In this document: positions 22,901 through 32,318 of the stretch, one piece after another
Numbering within the stretch: the first letter of the stretch is position 1
Layout: every line of letters begins with the position of its first letter
From: Siphonodentalium dalli
Lineage: Eukaryota > Mollusca > Scaphopoda > Gadilida > Siphonodentaliidae
NCBI GenBank assembly: GCA_032622095.1
Contig: CP136061.1
Location: 128,106,754 to 128,170,753, forward strand
Length of the DNA: 64,000 nucleotides
Reading direction: 5' to 3'
Notes under the pieces: model-generated
The model's input: only the letters and a program-made list of their open reading frames with translations
Databases searched by the model: none
What the model was told of the DNA's origin: nothing
Translations under genes and position numbers: made by a program

Positions 22901-23025
22901 GATATTTAGAACTGGAACGTAGAGAAAAGTTAGGACTTCCTTTGATAGATCCAGACTATACCCAAGCTGATACAATAACGCTACCTGCAGAAGAAGAGTT
23001 GGGAGATGTGGAAATATTGTTATAA
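10760..23025 (+). CDS. NDUFB11: NDUFB11 homologue, complex I beta-subcomplex subunit (three exons)
   Basis: The product is a single-pass accessory subunit of mitochondrial NADH:ubiquinone oxidoreductase, in the membrane arm of the inner membrane. Joining 10760-10972, 17216-17349 and 22875-23025 gives 498 nt, or 165 residues plus stop; human NDUFB11 is about 153. Residues 1-25 are rich in Arg, Ala and Ser without acidic residues, as in a mitochondrial presequence. A membrane helix lies at about residues 93-112 (MFAIISIAFCWGALVVSYF). It is followed by the family pattern YxPDxRxx(D/E)W, a charged stretch, GLPL(I), and a final LPxEE. Splice sites are AAG/GT, TTTCAG/AA, AG/GTAAGT and TTTCAG/GC, with phases 0 and 2. 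The start context is ACCAAAATGG. The family call rests on recognising the C-terminal half; the N-terminal third is poorly conserved in this family. No disabling change is seen, so the gene is probably functional. Confidence 0.9.
11285..11625 (+). repeat. two-copy direct repeat of about 185 bp
   Basis: GTATTTGGTTATGG(A/C)CCATCGAT and TTCATTTGCATAACCTA(T/A)AC occur in both halves (about 11285-11440 and 11465-11620), just before a run of more than 20 G at 11577. Confidence 0.65.
11661..12119. mobile_element. 459-bp MITE, CAG(A/C)CCTGGGAATTA ends
   Basis: The terminal inverted repeats match at 14 of 15 positions and are flanked by TATTA (11656-11660, 12120-12124). It is nested in the 2.2-kb element. 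It is rich in TTGCCTAGGCAA palindromes at both ends. Confidence 0.7.
12126..13070 (+). repeat. 4.7 tandem copies of a 205-bp unit
   Basis: CAGCAGAAAACAAGTGCA recurs at about 12126, 12321, 12526, 12731 and 12936. Units differ by few substitutions and a 10-bp indel (AAGATTTTCG). An inverted single copy lies at 11140-11290. Confidence 0.9.
13487..14197. mobile_element. GATATC-palindrome array element, copy 1 (intron 1)
   Basis: Inverted ends TATGGGGCGCCATCCCTGCA / inverse enclose about 25 copies of the 12-bp palindromes GGAGATATCTCC, GCAGATATCTGC or hybrids, spaced about 20-25 bp by TTGGATCCAA or ATAATGGA-type linkers. A unique centre (TTTCATGGCCGCGGTTTTCC) lies near 13760. Every frame through the array reads as GDISL-like peptides, an artefact of the repeat. 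Confidence 0.8.
14202..15289. mobile_element. 1.09-kb hAT-like non-autonomous element (intron 1)
   Basis: Ends TAGGGTTGGGCGGTATT and AATACCGCCCAGCCCTA are flanked by CATATGAT (14194-14201) and CATAGGAT (15290-15297), an 8-bp duplication with one mismatch. TAGGG(C/T)TGGGCGGTAT ends are familiar from animal hAT elements. No transposase is visible. Confidence 0.7.
15770..15860 (+). repeat. fragment of the TTAA-transposon arm in NDUFB11 intron 1
   Basis: It carries the landmarks AGAGTCGAGGAACCCATC and GACCCTCTGATCGGATTGAG followed by TACCTTTAA, the terminal sequence of the arms at 51.5 and 55.5 kb. The other end is missing. Confidence 0.6.
16057..16344. repeat. 290-bp foldback element
   Basis: The left arm (TACGCCCTATCCTGTC ... 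GGTCCGGTTCCGTTG) pairs with the right arm (CACGGAACCGGACCTGG ... GACAGGGCGTA). The inner halves also pair (TGGAGTAGTATTTCCATATA / inverse). Confidence 0.7.
16640..17215. other. end of intron 1
   Basis: No mobile element is recognised. A short inverted pair ATTGAAACCATTGTTATAA / TTATATAACAATGGTTTCAA lies at 16905-17030, and the polypyrimidine tract of exon 2 closes the intron. Confidence 0.4.
17216..17349 (+). CDS. NDUFB11: NDUFB11 coding exon 2 (membrane helix)
   Basis: A polypyrimidine tract (TTTTCTTTCTTTCAG) precedes the exon and a consensus donor (AG/GTAAGT) follows it. The exon encodes a Tyr/Asp-rich linker (YGFNYYDKDDDKFRYNM), then the single membrane span and YFPDH. The spacing of helix to the PD motif matches NDUFB11 proteins. 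It is surrounded by repeats but carries no lesion. Confidence 0.9.
17740..18180 (+). repeat. degenerate tandem repeat of 170-200 bp (intron 2)
   Basis: GATGTTCGCCATCATGACTAC and variants recur near 17762, 17930 and 18132, with TCTGTCCA(T/C)...GATATCTCAGC in between. A G run precedes it at 17690. Confidence 0.6.
18571..18836 (+). mobile_element. 266-bp retroposon-like insert with 13-bp duplication
   Basis: It is flanked by AATGTTCGGACAC at 18558-18570 and 18837-18849 and ends in an A-rich tail (AATAAATTATCAAAAAATAA). The right arm of the host element has the uninterrupted site. A target duplication of this length plus an A-rich tail suggests L1-style retroposition. No A/B boxes seen. Confidence 0.7.
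19130..20497. other. interior of the intron 2 element
   Basis: Frames of 65-85 codons at 19400-19876 have no family character. A short tract ATACTATACTATACTATAC lies near 20055. Nothing else is supported. Confidence 0.35.
20498..21355. mobile_element. 0.86-kb element with CGCTTAAGCG-bearing ends
   Basis: The outer inverted ends share CAAATTCACATTT(A/C)ATAAT with TATG(A/G)GAG outside. Just inside both are GAATTGCGCTTAA(G/T)CGC motifs. The same palindrome dominates 27452-27690 and 60650-60760. Confidence 0.55.
20930..21095 (+). repeat. diverged fragment of the TTAA-transposon arm in intron 2
   Basis: ATTACCACTTG(T)TTTAGAGCTATCCATC and ATCGATATCTGATCAC...GGTTCCTCGACTCGA match the inner part of the arms. 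It sits inside the CTTAAG-type element at 20498-21355. Confidence 0.45.
22603..22850. mobile_element. MITE with TTAA ends, 24 bp before NDUFB11 exon 3
   Basis: Ends TTAACCCTTTCATG and CATTGAAGGGTTAA include TTAA at 22603-22606 and 22847-22850. Inside are two palindromes (about 22655-22722 and 22750-22802). The family is shared with 24175-24446 and 54725-54970, and distantly with 23-275. Confidence 0.75.
22875..23025 (+). CDS. NDUFB11: NDUFB11 coding exon 3 (C-terminus)
   Basis: The acceptor CTCTTTCAG/GC completes the split Arg codon of exon 2. The encoded tail (HRDWVQLEGYLELERREKLG, then LPLIDPDY, then LPAEEELGDVEILL and TAA) aligns by eye with the human tail (MKEW, ERLVKYREANGLPIM, LPEDE). 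The exon starts 24 bp after the end of a MITE, so only a short native stretch (TTTCTACCTGTGTTCTCTTTCAG) remains to direct splicing. Confidence 0.9.
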
Positions 23026-23790
23026 AATGTTCTCTTAGACTTCTGAAGCTGTATGATTGTGTTATGTGCTGTTTTTTGTGCACCCCAAGCCTGAATTTAG
23101 TGTGTCTGACATTTGCAATATGAGATCCCCAAAGGGTGAATTTAGTGATGCTATCCCGCAAGCTAGGCTAGCATCACCAAATTCTCCCTCTAGGGACCTC
23201 ATTCTGCTTAGGCCTCAACTGCTATGGGAGATCTAGGAACAGATTGAAGTTCTCCAGTTGAAGTTGGTGATGTGCACTCATTGGGCACCTCAATTATGCA
23301 TTGTATCTGCAAATTAGGGGATATAGAAATTGACCAGAAGAGAAAAGGTAAAAATATCAATTTGAGACTATATACTTCCCAGTAGATGGGGCCTAAGCAG
23401 AATGAGGTCCCAGGAGGGTGTATTTGGTATGCTAGCTTGCTGTGTGGGGTAGCATCACTAAATTCTCCCTCTGGGGACCTCATGCTGCAAATGTCAGACA
23501 TTACATTCAGGTTTGGTGCACCCCGTTCTATTCTGAGAACTCTTTTGTGCATTGGAATTGACATCTGTAAAAGGCATGAAGAGAGTCGGATATGGATGGA
23601 TTATGTGATTTCATTTAGTGACACCATAAAACTTGATAGATTGTTCCTGTGTATTTTGATTGCACCTTTGTAGAATGTTTTGGTCACTTTAACCAATTCT
23701 CCCATTCAGTTATAAAAGTATACAATGGAATGGTCTATTATTCATTTGGAGGGGGGTTTATGTAATAAATTCAGTTGACAGACAGATGAA
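23026..23790 (+). other. probable NDUFB11 3' UTR with repeat and AATAAA
   Basis: After the stop codon the first good polyadenylation hexamer is AATAAA at 23764-23769, so a 3' UTR of about 750 nt is plausible. Most of it (23091-23515) is a copy of a dispersed repeat also found near the left end of the window. The use of this signal is inferred; a shorter variant-signal UTR cannot be excluded. Confidence 0.4.
23091..23515. repeat. dispersed repeat in the NDUFB11 3' UTR
   Basis: It starts CCTGAATTTAGTGTGTCTGA and ends with the inverse (TGTCAGACATTACATTCAGG). Its interior matches 2690-3850 (CTCCAGTTGAAGTTGGTGAT, GCACCTCAATTATGCATT). Confidence 0.7.
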
Positions 23791-23833
23791 AACCGCAGAA
23801 GGATTCATATTCATTAGTCGGAAATGTTCTCGT

Positions 23834-23864
23834 AATAAGTTCAACAAATTTGTTGAACTTATTA
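23834..23864. repeat. short perfect palindrome
   Basis: ATAAGTTCAACAAATTTGTT continues into its inverse, about 28 bp with no loop. It is downstream of the likely NDUFB11 polyadenylation site. A terminator role cannot be claimed in a eukaryote. Confidence 0.6.
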
Positions 23865-24174
23865 TCTTGAAGTATTTAGTATAGAAAGGGTTAATATAAG
23901 CCACAATAAGTTACTGTTAACACCTTATTAACTGGATACTTGCTGATGTATATACTTGATTCTCATCCATTCATCAGTAGAGATGTTATATTTTAAGTCC
24001 AACACTGTTCAGTTTGTTGAACTCATCTGGCCATCTGAACACATAAATGGAAGGAAATCTATAGGGTTATTCAGCTTATTCTGCCAAAAATATCCCAACA
24101 AATGAGATGAACTATAATTTCAAGTATAAATATAACAAAAACATTAATTTTGAATGTACATGTAGGTCACTTAT

Positions 24175-24446
24175 TTAACCTTTCCATGACTGGAGCTTCC
24201 TGAAATTTTGTGAAAACCCTTTGCCAATGCATTCTCTTATATATGCGAGTCTTCCATAGGGAGCCTCGCATAATACGCATATATAAGAGAATGCATTGGT
24301 CTAACAATATTTACTGTTACTTTGTAAGCCAGTGCATTCTCTTACATTGCGAGGCTCCCTATGAGAGACTCGCATTTATATAAAAGAATGCACTGGTGCA
24401 GGATCATTAATTCTGCACCTGCGCAGTTCCCATCATGAAAGTGATA
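24175..24446. mobile_element. palindrome-bearing TTAA MITE, inverted relative to 22603
   Basis: It begins TTAACCTTTCCATGACTGGA and has two palindromes (24222-24300 and 24327-24397). It ends CACCTGCGCAGTTCCCATCA then GAAAGTGATAA, a degraded terminus. Confidence 0.65.
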
Positions 24447-25050
24447 AGCAATGACATATTAGGGTTGAAGAATCTCATATTTTCTGCCGAACTGAACTAG
24501 TGCCCATGCGTTTCTGCTGAGCTGCACTGACGTTTGATCGCAAAATAAAATTATAATCATTATCAAAGCACACGTTTGGATAACACCGCCATAAACAGTT
24601 TCATATTATGATGTTGAGCTCATATTGTCAATAAAATTATAGTTATAACTGATAAAACTAAAAGGTACTGCTAAAGTATTTCTGCCAATTGGGTAACTAG
24701 ATTCAGGTTGAGCTGGAACTTGAGAAATTTTTAATTTCAACCAATTGAAATGCCGTTGAAACTGGACAGGGTTAAGTTTGGTTAGCAACGCGCGGTGCAC
24801 GAAATGACATCATCGTAAACATCGTATTATGTGTTCATAACAAGACAGACGGTGGGATTTAAATTTGAATATTCTTAGTTGCATGTATGCATATGTTGAT
24901 GTGTTTACACGCGAGCTTCTATGACGACTTGCAGGAATTCTCGGATGTTGAAGTGAAGTGAAATTTCGATCCTTGAATCCCCGCCGCCACTGAGTTCAAG
25001 CGAGGACAGCCTTTCAGGCATTCTCCGAATTCTCGACTCATCGAAAAAAA
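24447..25050. other. unassigned sequence
   Basis: No gene or repeat recognised. Confidence 0.35.
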
Positions 25051-25059
25051 ATTCAATTT

Positions 25060-25600
25060 CTTCCATCTAAAAGATAATTACGTGTTGGACTCTATCATAA
25101 GTATTACACGCCGACACACGAAGTCTCCGCTTAAAATTTTGAAAAATAAGAGTTTTTATCGACATAAATCGATTTGAATGGGGAAATCCGATGTTAAATT
25201 TTTTGTCTCTTTTTCCGTTTTTTTTCATGTTTAAAAAACTCAATTTCTCGAGTCTGAAAACTGATTTCTTGCACAATCCAGTTATTTTAAGATCGGATAA
25301 GTATATTACACATGCATCATAAGTCCGAACCTCATAAATTGGATATTAGTCGTTTTATTAACAATTGTTTAGTTACTAAGTTAGACCTAACTTTTTTTTT
25401 TAAATCGATGTTTAATTAAAATTTATTTCTCAAGTCTAAAAGACTATCACTTGTTAAAATTAGTTAAATTAAGATTATGTAAGTATTCTAGATAGGCATA
25501 CGAAGTCTGAGCTTAAAATTTTGAAAAATAAGAGTTTTATCGACATAAATCGATTTTAATGGGAAATCCTATGTTGTTAAATCAATTTTACTTTTTTAGG
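25060..25600. repeat. degenerate tandem repeat of about 190 bp
   Basis: AAAATTTTGAAAAATAAGAG followed by TTATCGACATAAATCGATTT occurs near 25131 and 25515, with a weaker middle unit sharing CTC(G/A)AGTCT(G/A)AAA. Confidence 0.55.
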
Positions 25601-25847
25601 GCTCTGTGAGTGTTTTATGAGCTGCTCCAAATTCATATTGGGCACCAGGGTTTATTATTTGACCAGTTATACCCGATATCTTTTGCTTTTGGGACTTCTA
25701 CATTGTAGTTGGTCACCTACTCACTTAATTGCCCCACAGCCTAATACAACATGTATATAAATCGTGATATAGTACAGTTTTGAGTAACTTTTGACACATG
25801 ACATGCATGTCTCGTAATATTCATTAATCTTTCGCCTTTTTGGCAAA

Positions 25848-26860
25848 TTGTGCGACAGTATAGTTGCGTATACGTCAACATTGGTCATTATCACTCGACA
25901 AATTTATTTCCGTCTATCGGTACCAACCCATATTTCCCCCATATACTAGTAGTCTGTCAGACCCCCCCCCCCCCCCCCCCCAATTTATTTTTTAATCAGT
26001 GTAGTCGCATTTGCCATTATGTGTATATGTTATCATGTGATACTAATTTCTATGGTATATCACTATATACTTACATCATTTGCTATTCCTTTAAATTATG
26101 GCACCATCTATAGAAATGGAGATAATTTCAGACACCCCCCCCCCATTTTATAGTTTTCCGACGACAGTAGAGTCGCTTTGAATTTTGTGTCAACATTGGT
26201 CTTTATTACTCTACTAATTTATATCGGTTCGTCGGTATGAACCCCATATCCACATATAACCCACCCAACCTCTAATCCCGGCCCAATTTATTTACCTTTT
26301 TTCATCGGTATAGTCGCGTTACGTACATATTTTATCATTTGATACTTACATGTACATATCTATGCTATTACTATACTGTATACGTATATCGATTGCTATT
26401 CCTTTCTATATAATTCTGGTGCCATTTATAGAGATAGAGATAATTTCAGCCCCCCCCCCCCAATTTTATATCATTGCCGCTACAGTACAGTCGCGATGCA
26501 TTACATCATTACATGGCAACATTGATCGCTATCGCTCTACTAATTTTTGTCAGTTCAACGGTATGAACCCACTTTTTCTCCATATAACCAACCCAACATC
26601 TAATCCGGACCCAAAAATTTTTCTTTTTCTTTTCATTGTGTTACATACATATTTTTATCATTTGATTCTAATTTGCATTGTACCACTATAGAAGTTCATA
26701 ACTGACTATTCTGGCACTATATAGAGATAACTAAGATTCTGACCCCCCCCCCCCCCCCATTTTATACTAGTAGCCTTGTTGCAACAGTAGAGTTGAGATG
26801 CATAATATGTCAACATTGGTCGTTATCGCTCTACAAATTTATATCAGTTCTATTTGATAC
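25848..26860 (+). repeat. 3.3 tandem copies of a 300-bp unit with C tracts
   Basis: CAACATTGGTC/GATCG recurs near 25878, 26191, 26518 and 26812. Each unit carries a run of 9-20 C (25962, 26136, 26450, 26743), GAGATAATTTCAG and a TACAGTAGAGTCGC-like motif. Frames through it are incidental. Confidence 0.8.
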
Positions 26861-27129
26861 TAATTTGTATTCTGTATTTCTCTTCTGTTCAATAATGCCG
26901 AAATCATACAATGCCTTGTAACTTTTGCTTCAACATGCCGAGTTCCGCTGCAGACGATACAAAAATGACAACATTTCGAAATGTAATCAGGCTTCAAAAT
27001 CACCTTATCCGAGAAAAACTCTGGTGAAAACACAGCTACATAAGTAATTTGTGTATTACGTGTACTCGCATTTGTGAGGCGAACTGCGTTCAAAACCAAA
27101 GGTCACAAGTCAAGGTCCAAAAACCCCAA

Positions 27130-27350
27130 CACACTGATGTGAGGTTTAATGATAACTCCATCTACATACATGTAACCTAACCAATATATGGACGTGAGGT
27201 TTAATGATAACTCCATCCACATAACCATAAAGATGACGTCTAATGATAACTCCAATACCAATATAAGGATGTGACGTTTAATGATAACTCCATCTACATA
27301 ACCAATATAAGGATGTGAGGTTTAATGATAACTCCATCCACATAACTAAT
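27130..27350 (+). repeat. five tandem copies of a 45-55 bp unit
   Basis: GTGAGGTTTAATGATAACTC plus CATC(T/C)ACATAACCAATATAAG is repeated about five times with minor changes. Confidence 0.85.
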
Positions 27351-27451
27351 AAATATGAGTGAAAATGAAACAAATTAAATTCCATGATGGCGTCCAAAAT
27401 GGTCTAGCTAATTATGCTCCAAAAACATGTGCTTTGAATGTAAATCTCTAG

Positions 27452-27700
27452 TTGCGCTTAACTTAACTTCTTAAGCGAAATAAAAATATTTCTCATTGCG
27501 CTTAAGCGCAATAAGAATATTCCTTAAGTTATTGTGCTTAAGCGCAATTAGAGATACCTTATTGCGCTTAAACACAATAAGATATTCCTGTGCAATAAGG
27601 CATATTCTTATTGCATTTAAGCGCAATGAGACATTCCTTATTACGCTAAAACGCAATGACATCCTTATTGCATTTAAGCGCAGTTAATATCTCCCTAATA
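27452..27700. repeat. cluster of TTGCGCTTAAGCGCAA palindromes
   Basis: At least six intact or mutated copies of ATTGCGCTTAAGCGCAAT alternate with AAGAATATTCCT-like linkers. Open frames on both strands (LRLNAIR-like) arise from the repeat. Confidence 0.8.
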
Positions 27701-27849
27701 AGATCACCCTTCTGCAAATAGTAGAATTATCTTATATTTGTTCCACCTATTGTACCATGGAGATGGACTACACCACTTGAATTGTAGGGAGTTTATGTAC
27801 GTGTACTGTAATGTGACTAATTGCGCTGAAACGCAATATTGCCAATAAG

Positions 27850-28660
27850 GATATTCCGTTAGAACTGCCATAAACAGAAATATGATCAATTTATAGACAA
27901 ATTCTGTTCTTATTACAATAATAAATATTGCATGTTGTCATGTTACTGAGATGTTAGTACTAGTACTGTGTGTTATTTAAACAAACATTACGGAAATACT
28001 ATGCAATAAGTAACACACTCAACACCGATGAAACCCCCCACTAACTGAACTTTGGTTAGAAATGCCACCAAGTTGTTTAAAACATAAAGGTTCTTATCAT
28101 TTGCTAATCCTCGCCTCTCAAGATTTCGGTGTTGAATGGATCACCGCGAATCACTCACTTAAAAAATCGCCACGGTGTAAAATTGCTTATCGCTCACGAT
28201 TTACGTGCTCTATATATATAAACAAACGTTCAGCCCACACACTGTTTTGTGAATGGTATCGCATTCATACTATGTTACTATCATTATACTATACTTCTGG
28301 GGTAAATATACTCATTCTTTAGTTGAACTGACATTTATACTGTCATTCCTGATGACCCTCCAATAGCTTATCAATACTACTCAGGACAGTGGGTGTTTTT
28401 CCTCAATTAATTGAATTTCTTGTTATAGATGGAGTTATGGCCCTTTTTCAAAACAAAATTCACTCATATATATAGAGTAATGAATTGGTTTCGACGATTA
28501 CATGACATAATTCATGAGGTGAGCCGGGCCTGGTAAGACCCGAGTGAGCCAAAACCGGCCAAATAAAGCTTCAACAGCCTAAAATATCTTCGGTCTGTCT
28601 CAATAGAACCATACAAATATGGATATCATTGGAACCGGCTCCTTGACCACATTGTGATAG
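27850..28660. other. unassigned sequence
   Basis: An 86-codon frame at 28062-28322 has no recognisable motif and weak coding character. Nothing else found. Confidence 0.35.
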
Positions 28661-28668
28661 TTACAGTT

Positions 28669-28905
28669 ATGCCCTGTGCCAATGCATTCTCTTATATATG
28701 CGAGTCGACCGTAGGTCGCCTCGCATATATAAGAGAATGCATTGGCCTAAAAAAAAAAAAATTTAACACTTTTTACCATATTTTCTTACATTCTTTAACA
28801 ATTTTATAATTTTTAATGTGTTAAGCCAATGCATTCTCTTATATATGCGAGGCGACCTATGGTCGACTCGCATATATAAGAGAATGCATTGGCACAGGGC
28901 CATTC
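28669..28905. mobile_element. MITE core with two 69-bp palindromes
   Basis: Bounded by GCCCTGTGCCAATGCATTC and its inverse, with palindromes at 28678-28745 and 28825-28893 separated by A/T-rich sequence. The second palindrome matches that at 157-225. Terminal TTAA is not evident. Confidence 0.65.
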
Positions 28906-29061
28906 TGTTGGGTAAAGGGTTATACTGAAGGCTTTAATTCTAAATATAATATGTGACCAAATAGTCCCCAATTGGCAGAACGTGTGCGCTCATCGGGGAC
29001 ATAATTCACAGGTGTGACATTATCACTTTTAATTCACTGAGAAATCCTGAAAATCACGGCC

Positions 29062-29208
29062 AAGTGTGTAATAAATAGAGAGGTGAGAGACGTCGATAGG
29101 AAACGATTGCGCGTAAGCGCACGAGTTTCTTACCTGAACGTCTCTCGCCTCGAGTGAATTATTTAACGTAATTCTCGGAACTAATTGATTACTCTATTTA
29201 TTACACTT
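29062..29208. repeat. 147-bp imperfect foldback
   Basis: AAGTGTGTAATAAATAGAG and GAGGTGAGAGACGT pair with ACGTCTCTCGCCTCG and CTCTATTTATTACACTT. The centre holds GATTGCGCGTAAGCGCACGA. Confidence 0.7.
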
Positions 29209-29429
29209 CTGCATCAATTTGGTTCGTCAAATATGATTAAAACACACAAAATTAATGCATGAAAGTCCCGAGGTGGAGAAATAGTGGAGCGGACGGAACC
29301 GATTTCAGAAAGTTTAGTCCATCGGCACCACACACGGGCTTGTGATACATCATTTTGAAGGTTATGACATTCCGCATCGGATAGGACCCGGTGTGAAATA
29401 TACAAATTATGCAAAAGATGATTTTTAGC

Positions 29430-29860
29430 TGATTAAGTGCCAAAATTCAGCAAAAATCCCTGTTTTTGTAAAATTCGGCAAAATGAGAAATAAAAGTATA
29501 GAAACATTTTGCGCTAAAATATTGTAGTCTACATATCTCTAGATATTTACTATGATAGTAGTACGATTTCTCTGATATAACGAAGATTTTTTTTAGATTT
29601 ATTGTAAAAATAGACAAAACAGCGCAATTTTTCAAATTTTTTGCCTCACTTAATGGGCGATAGATCAATATTGTTCTGACCGGGGATATCGTATATAGTC
29701 TAGAAAAGTGCGTATATATATATACCGCATACGACAGTTTGCTGAATATTTATCATGTGATGTGTTATGTAAGATTATTCCAACCTTCACCCCAAAATTC
29801 AGCAAAATGTCACTGTTTTAGGAAAATTCGGCACAAATGAACACAAAAGAACAGGTATTC
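29430..29860 (+). repeat. diverged direct repeat, left copy
   Basis: AAAATAGACAAAA, GGGCGATAGATCAATATTG, GATATCGTATATAGTCTAGAAA and CACCCCAAAATTCAG have clear counterparts in the same order at 35590-35890, about 6.0 kb away. The region between is the repetitive coding-like locus. Confidence 0.5.
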
Positions 29861-29865
29861 GGGAT

Positions 29866-30850
29866 ATGTTTGTGCTACGATATAGCAGGTTACACACTTA
29901 TAAGAGTCAATATCAATTTTGGTCAAAATTTATGTCCTCGGTGGATGATGAGACCATAATGCAACGTGCGGATCCCAACTATTGTTCACAGTGTGCATCT
30001 CCATCACTGTCACAACATGCACACACAAATAAGCGTGATGTTCGGGTATATATGTATGTAATGGGCTCATTAATGGCCAGATTTGACCAAAATGGCCTGT
30101 CCCCAGGAAAATTTTACAGGCTAAAATCGAAATTTCGATATATTAACTACATGCCACCGAGAAAATCCTCTGGTATATCATTAGTTTAGTTCTTGATATG
30201 AACTACTGTCACATATACACCACCCAAGATTGAACTTAACTATGTGAAAATTGCTCAGAAACTTTGTACCTCAGCATTTTGTCTCTCATGTAACGAAGTG
30301 CTATTTACTTGACATAATGACGTATCCCTGATATTTATAATCTCCGTATTTTGTGCTCCGTGACGCTGTGTATGTCACAATATCGGAAACGCATGTCGTC
30401 TGAATCAAAAAACAACTTGCGATAACACAATTATATAATAGGTAGGTTGACCCCCTCGCGTACTTTTCAAAGTCGTCTTTTAAATAACGCATGTTTGTTC
30501 GCTATAACATATGTATAATTATGTTTCAAATAAATGTTTCCGAAGCCACTGTGGTGTATTTTATACTTCCCTATTTTCGCCATACTGGAGGGAGAACTCA
30601 TTGAATGCCGTGACCAGAATGGTCTGTACATCTCTACTGTAACGTTCTCTGTTGTAACAGGCCAAAACGTCACAGGAGAGACCAATGCTGTAACGAAAGG
30701 GGAAGGATGCTGTTTACAGAGGCTGTTTGTGCGTGAACACATGCAACACCAAGCTGAAATATCTAGAGGGTGTAACTGGGGTCTTGTTCTTCTTTCAGAT
30801 TACAAAATGTGTTTGATTTGGAAAATATTATCATTTTCGTGCGTCGATGT
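29866..30850 (+). other. unassigned sequence with two open frames
   Basis: Frames of 107 codons (29866-30189) and 106 codons (30534-30854) lie here. The second contains ELIECRDQNGLYISTVTFSV then TGQNVTGETNAVTKGEGCC and is rather codon-like, but I recognise no domain. They may be exons of the same locus as 31981-32318 or chance frames. Confidence 0.25.
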
Positions 30851-31960
30851 TTAGAATTTTCGTTACATGAAAGATATGTTTATGTTACATTAAAGATGTT
30901 CTTATGTGGTAAGTCGATTTTGTATTTCATGTGATTGTTATGAAACCATGATAGCCGAGAGAAAACATCAATTATAACGAGACTGCTACTTTTGATTAGT
31001 TATTCCTTCGGTTGCAACATGATTCCGTGTGGGATCTAACTCAAATCGAGTGGTCGTTACAGTAAATACAACAATTGTTATCCAGAGGACATGCCTGTGG
31101 CATTTAATAATTTTTCTCTTTTCTTTGCCGCGGAAATATATCACACGATATACATAATATTTAAATTGTTATGTTTGTCTTTCAACTCGAACTATTTTTC
31201 TGGTTTGGATAATAGTGACCTTTCTAGTGTTAAATTTGGGAAATTAGTGTTACACGAGGGATATATGTATGTTGTAGTAAGGATATTGATACGTTGTGAG
31301 TTGATTATCCGTTAGGGGGACGTCTTTTAAACAATATGGCCATGGGGTAAAATGTATTATAATGAGTTCGCTAAGTTATAATAATCACGCGTGCCAATTC
31401 CTTCACGATATCATGTACGCTCTTCTGAAAGCATGTGTCCGTTACATTAAATACATCCAATGCTATGTGTACGATCTGCCTGAGTTTCCTGATGCCTTAA
31501 AGTTTCAAGTGTGCCGGGAAATATATCACATGATGTGCCAATGATTGAGCAATACTTTATTTATCATTCACCTAGCAATAGTTCTCTGATTTTAAAAATA
31601 TTACGTTTTCTAGCGTTGAGGTTTTGGCTTTATTGTTACACGAAAGATATTGTTGTTAGGTTAAGTATGTTCGTGTATGTTATGTCGATATTTTGTTTCA
31701 GGGAAGGCTTCCGAACTACGACAATAGGAAGTAAATATATATTATAATGCTTTTCGTTAGTTATATTAGTCGTGTGTGTTCATTGTGTGCACGATCGAAC
31801 ACAACTTGAGTGGTTGTTACAGAAATACAGCCAGTGTTATTGGAAGGACATGTTCTTGTAAAGTGTTACAACATATTGTCCCATATAGTAATGAATTGTG
31901 TCACGAACATTGAAAACAGTTAGCGGAACTATGAGGATTCATCAATTGAAGTCGGTTACA
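30850..31960 (+). repeat. about three tandem copies of a 380-bp unit
   Basis: Matched landmarks: GTTACA(T/C)GAAAGATAT near 30862, 31248 and 31634; GTTACAG/TTAAATACA near 31058, 31442 and 31816; GGAAATATATCACA(C/T)GAT near 31128 and 31512. Spacing is 374-386 bp. The copies are strongly diverged. Confidence 0.65.
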
Positions 31961-31980
31961 CCACTGAACATTTATTTCAG

Positions 31981-32318
31981 ATATACTAGCTGTGAATGTG
32001 ACAGTGCACGAGAGTGGTATTGGTAAGGGTCGTGCATTTAAAACTGCTAATTTTGAAAGCCAGGTGAGCGAGACAGGTGGTAAAGGGGAACAGGATGCAG
32101 AAGTTTGTGTTGAAGATAGGGGTGAATCAGTAAGAGTTGCGCCTTGCGTTGAAGTTATTTGTGAGAACGTAGTTCCGAATAAGATATATGTGATTGATGA
32201 GAGCGACAAAGTTGCCGAGAATGTAGTTGTGCAAGTTGCAAAGAAATTCGAAAAGCGTATTGTGGCTCGGAGGAATGTGAAACGGTGTGTAAAGAGAACA
32301 AGTAATGTGAGAGGTGAA
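31981..32318 (+). pseudogene. coding-like segment, Val/Glu/Gly-rich, interrupted by a palindrome element
   Basis: An open frame of about 112 codons begins right after TTTATTTCAG, an apparent splice acceptor. It reads ILAVNVTVHESGIGKGRAFK and later CVEDRGESVRVAPCVEVICE. Its composition (Val, Glu, Cys, Gly) resembles the repeats at 33270-34100. It is cut at GGTGAA by the GATATC-palindrome element, after which a different frame continues. No homologue is recognised. It could be an exon of an unknown repetitive protein or a decayed gene. Confidence 0.35.

Noticed and set aside
27471-27687. Overlapping 63-codon frames with LRLNAIR repeats
   Set aside because: Produced by the CTTAAG palindromes on both strands.
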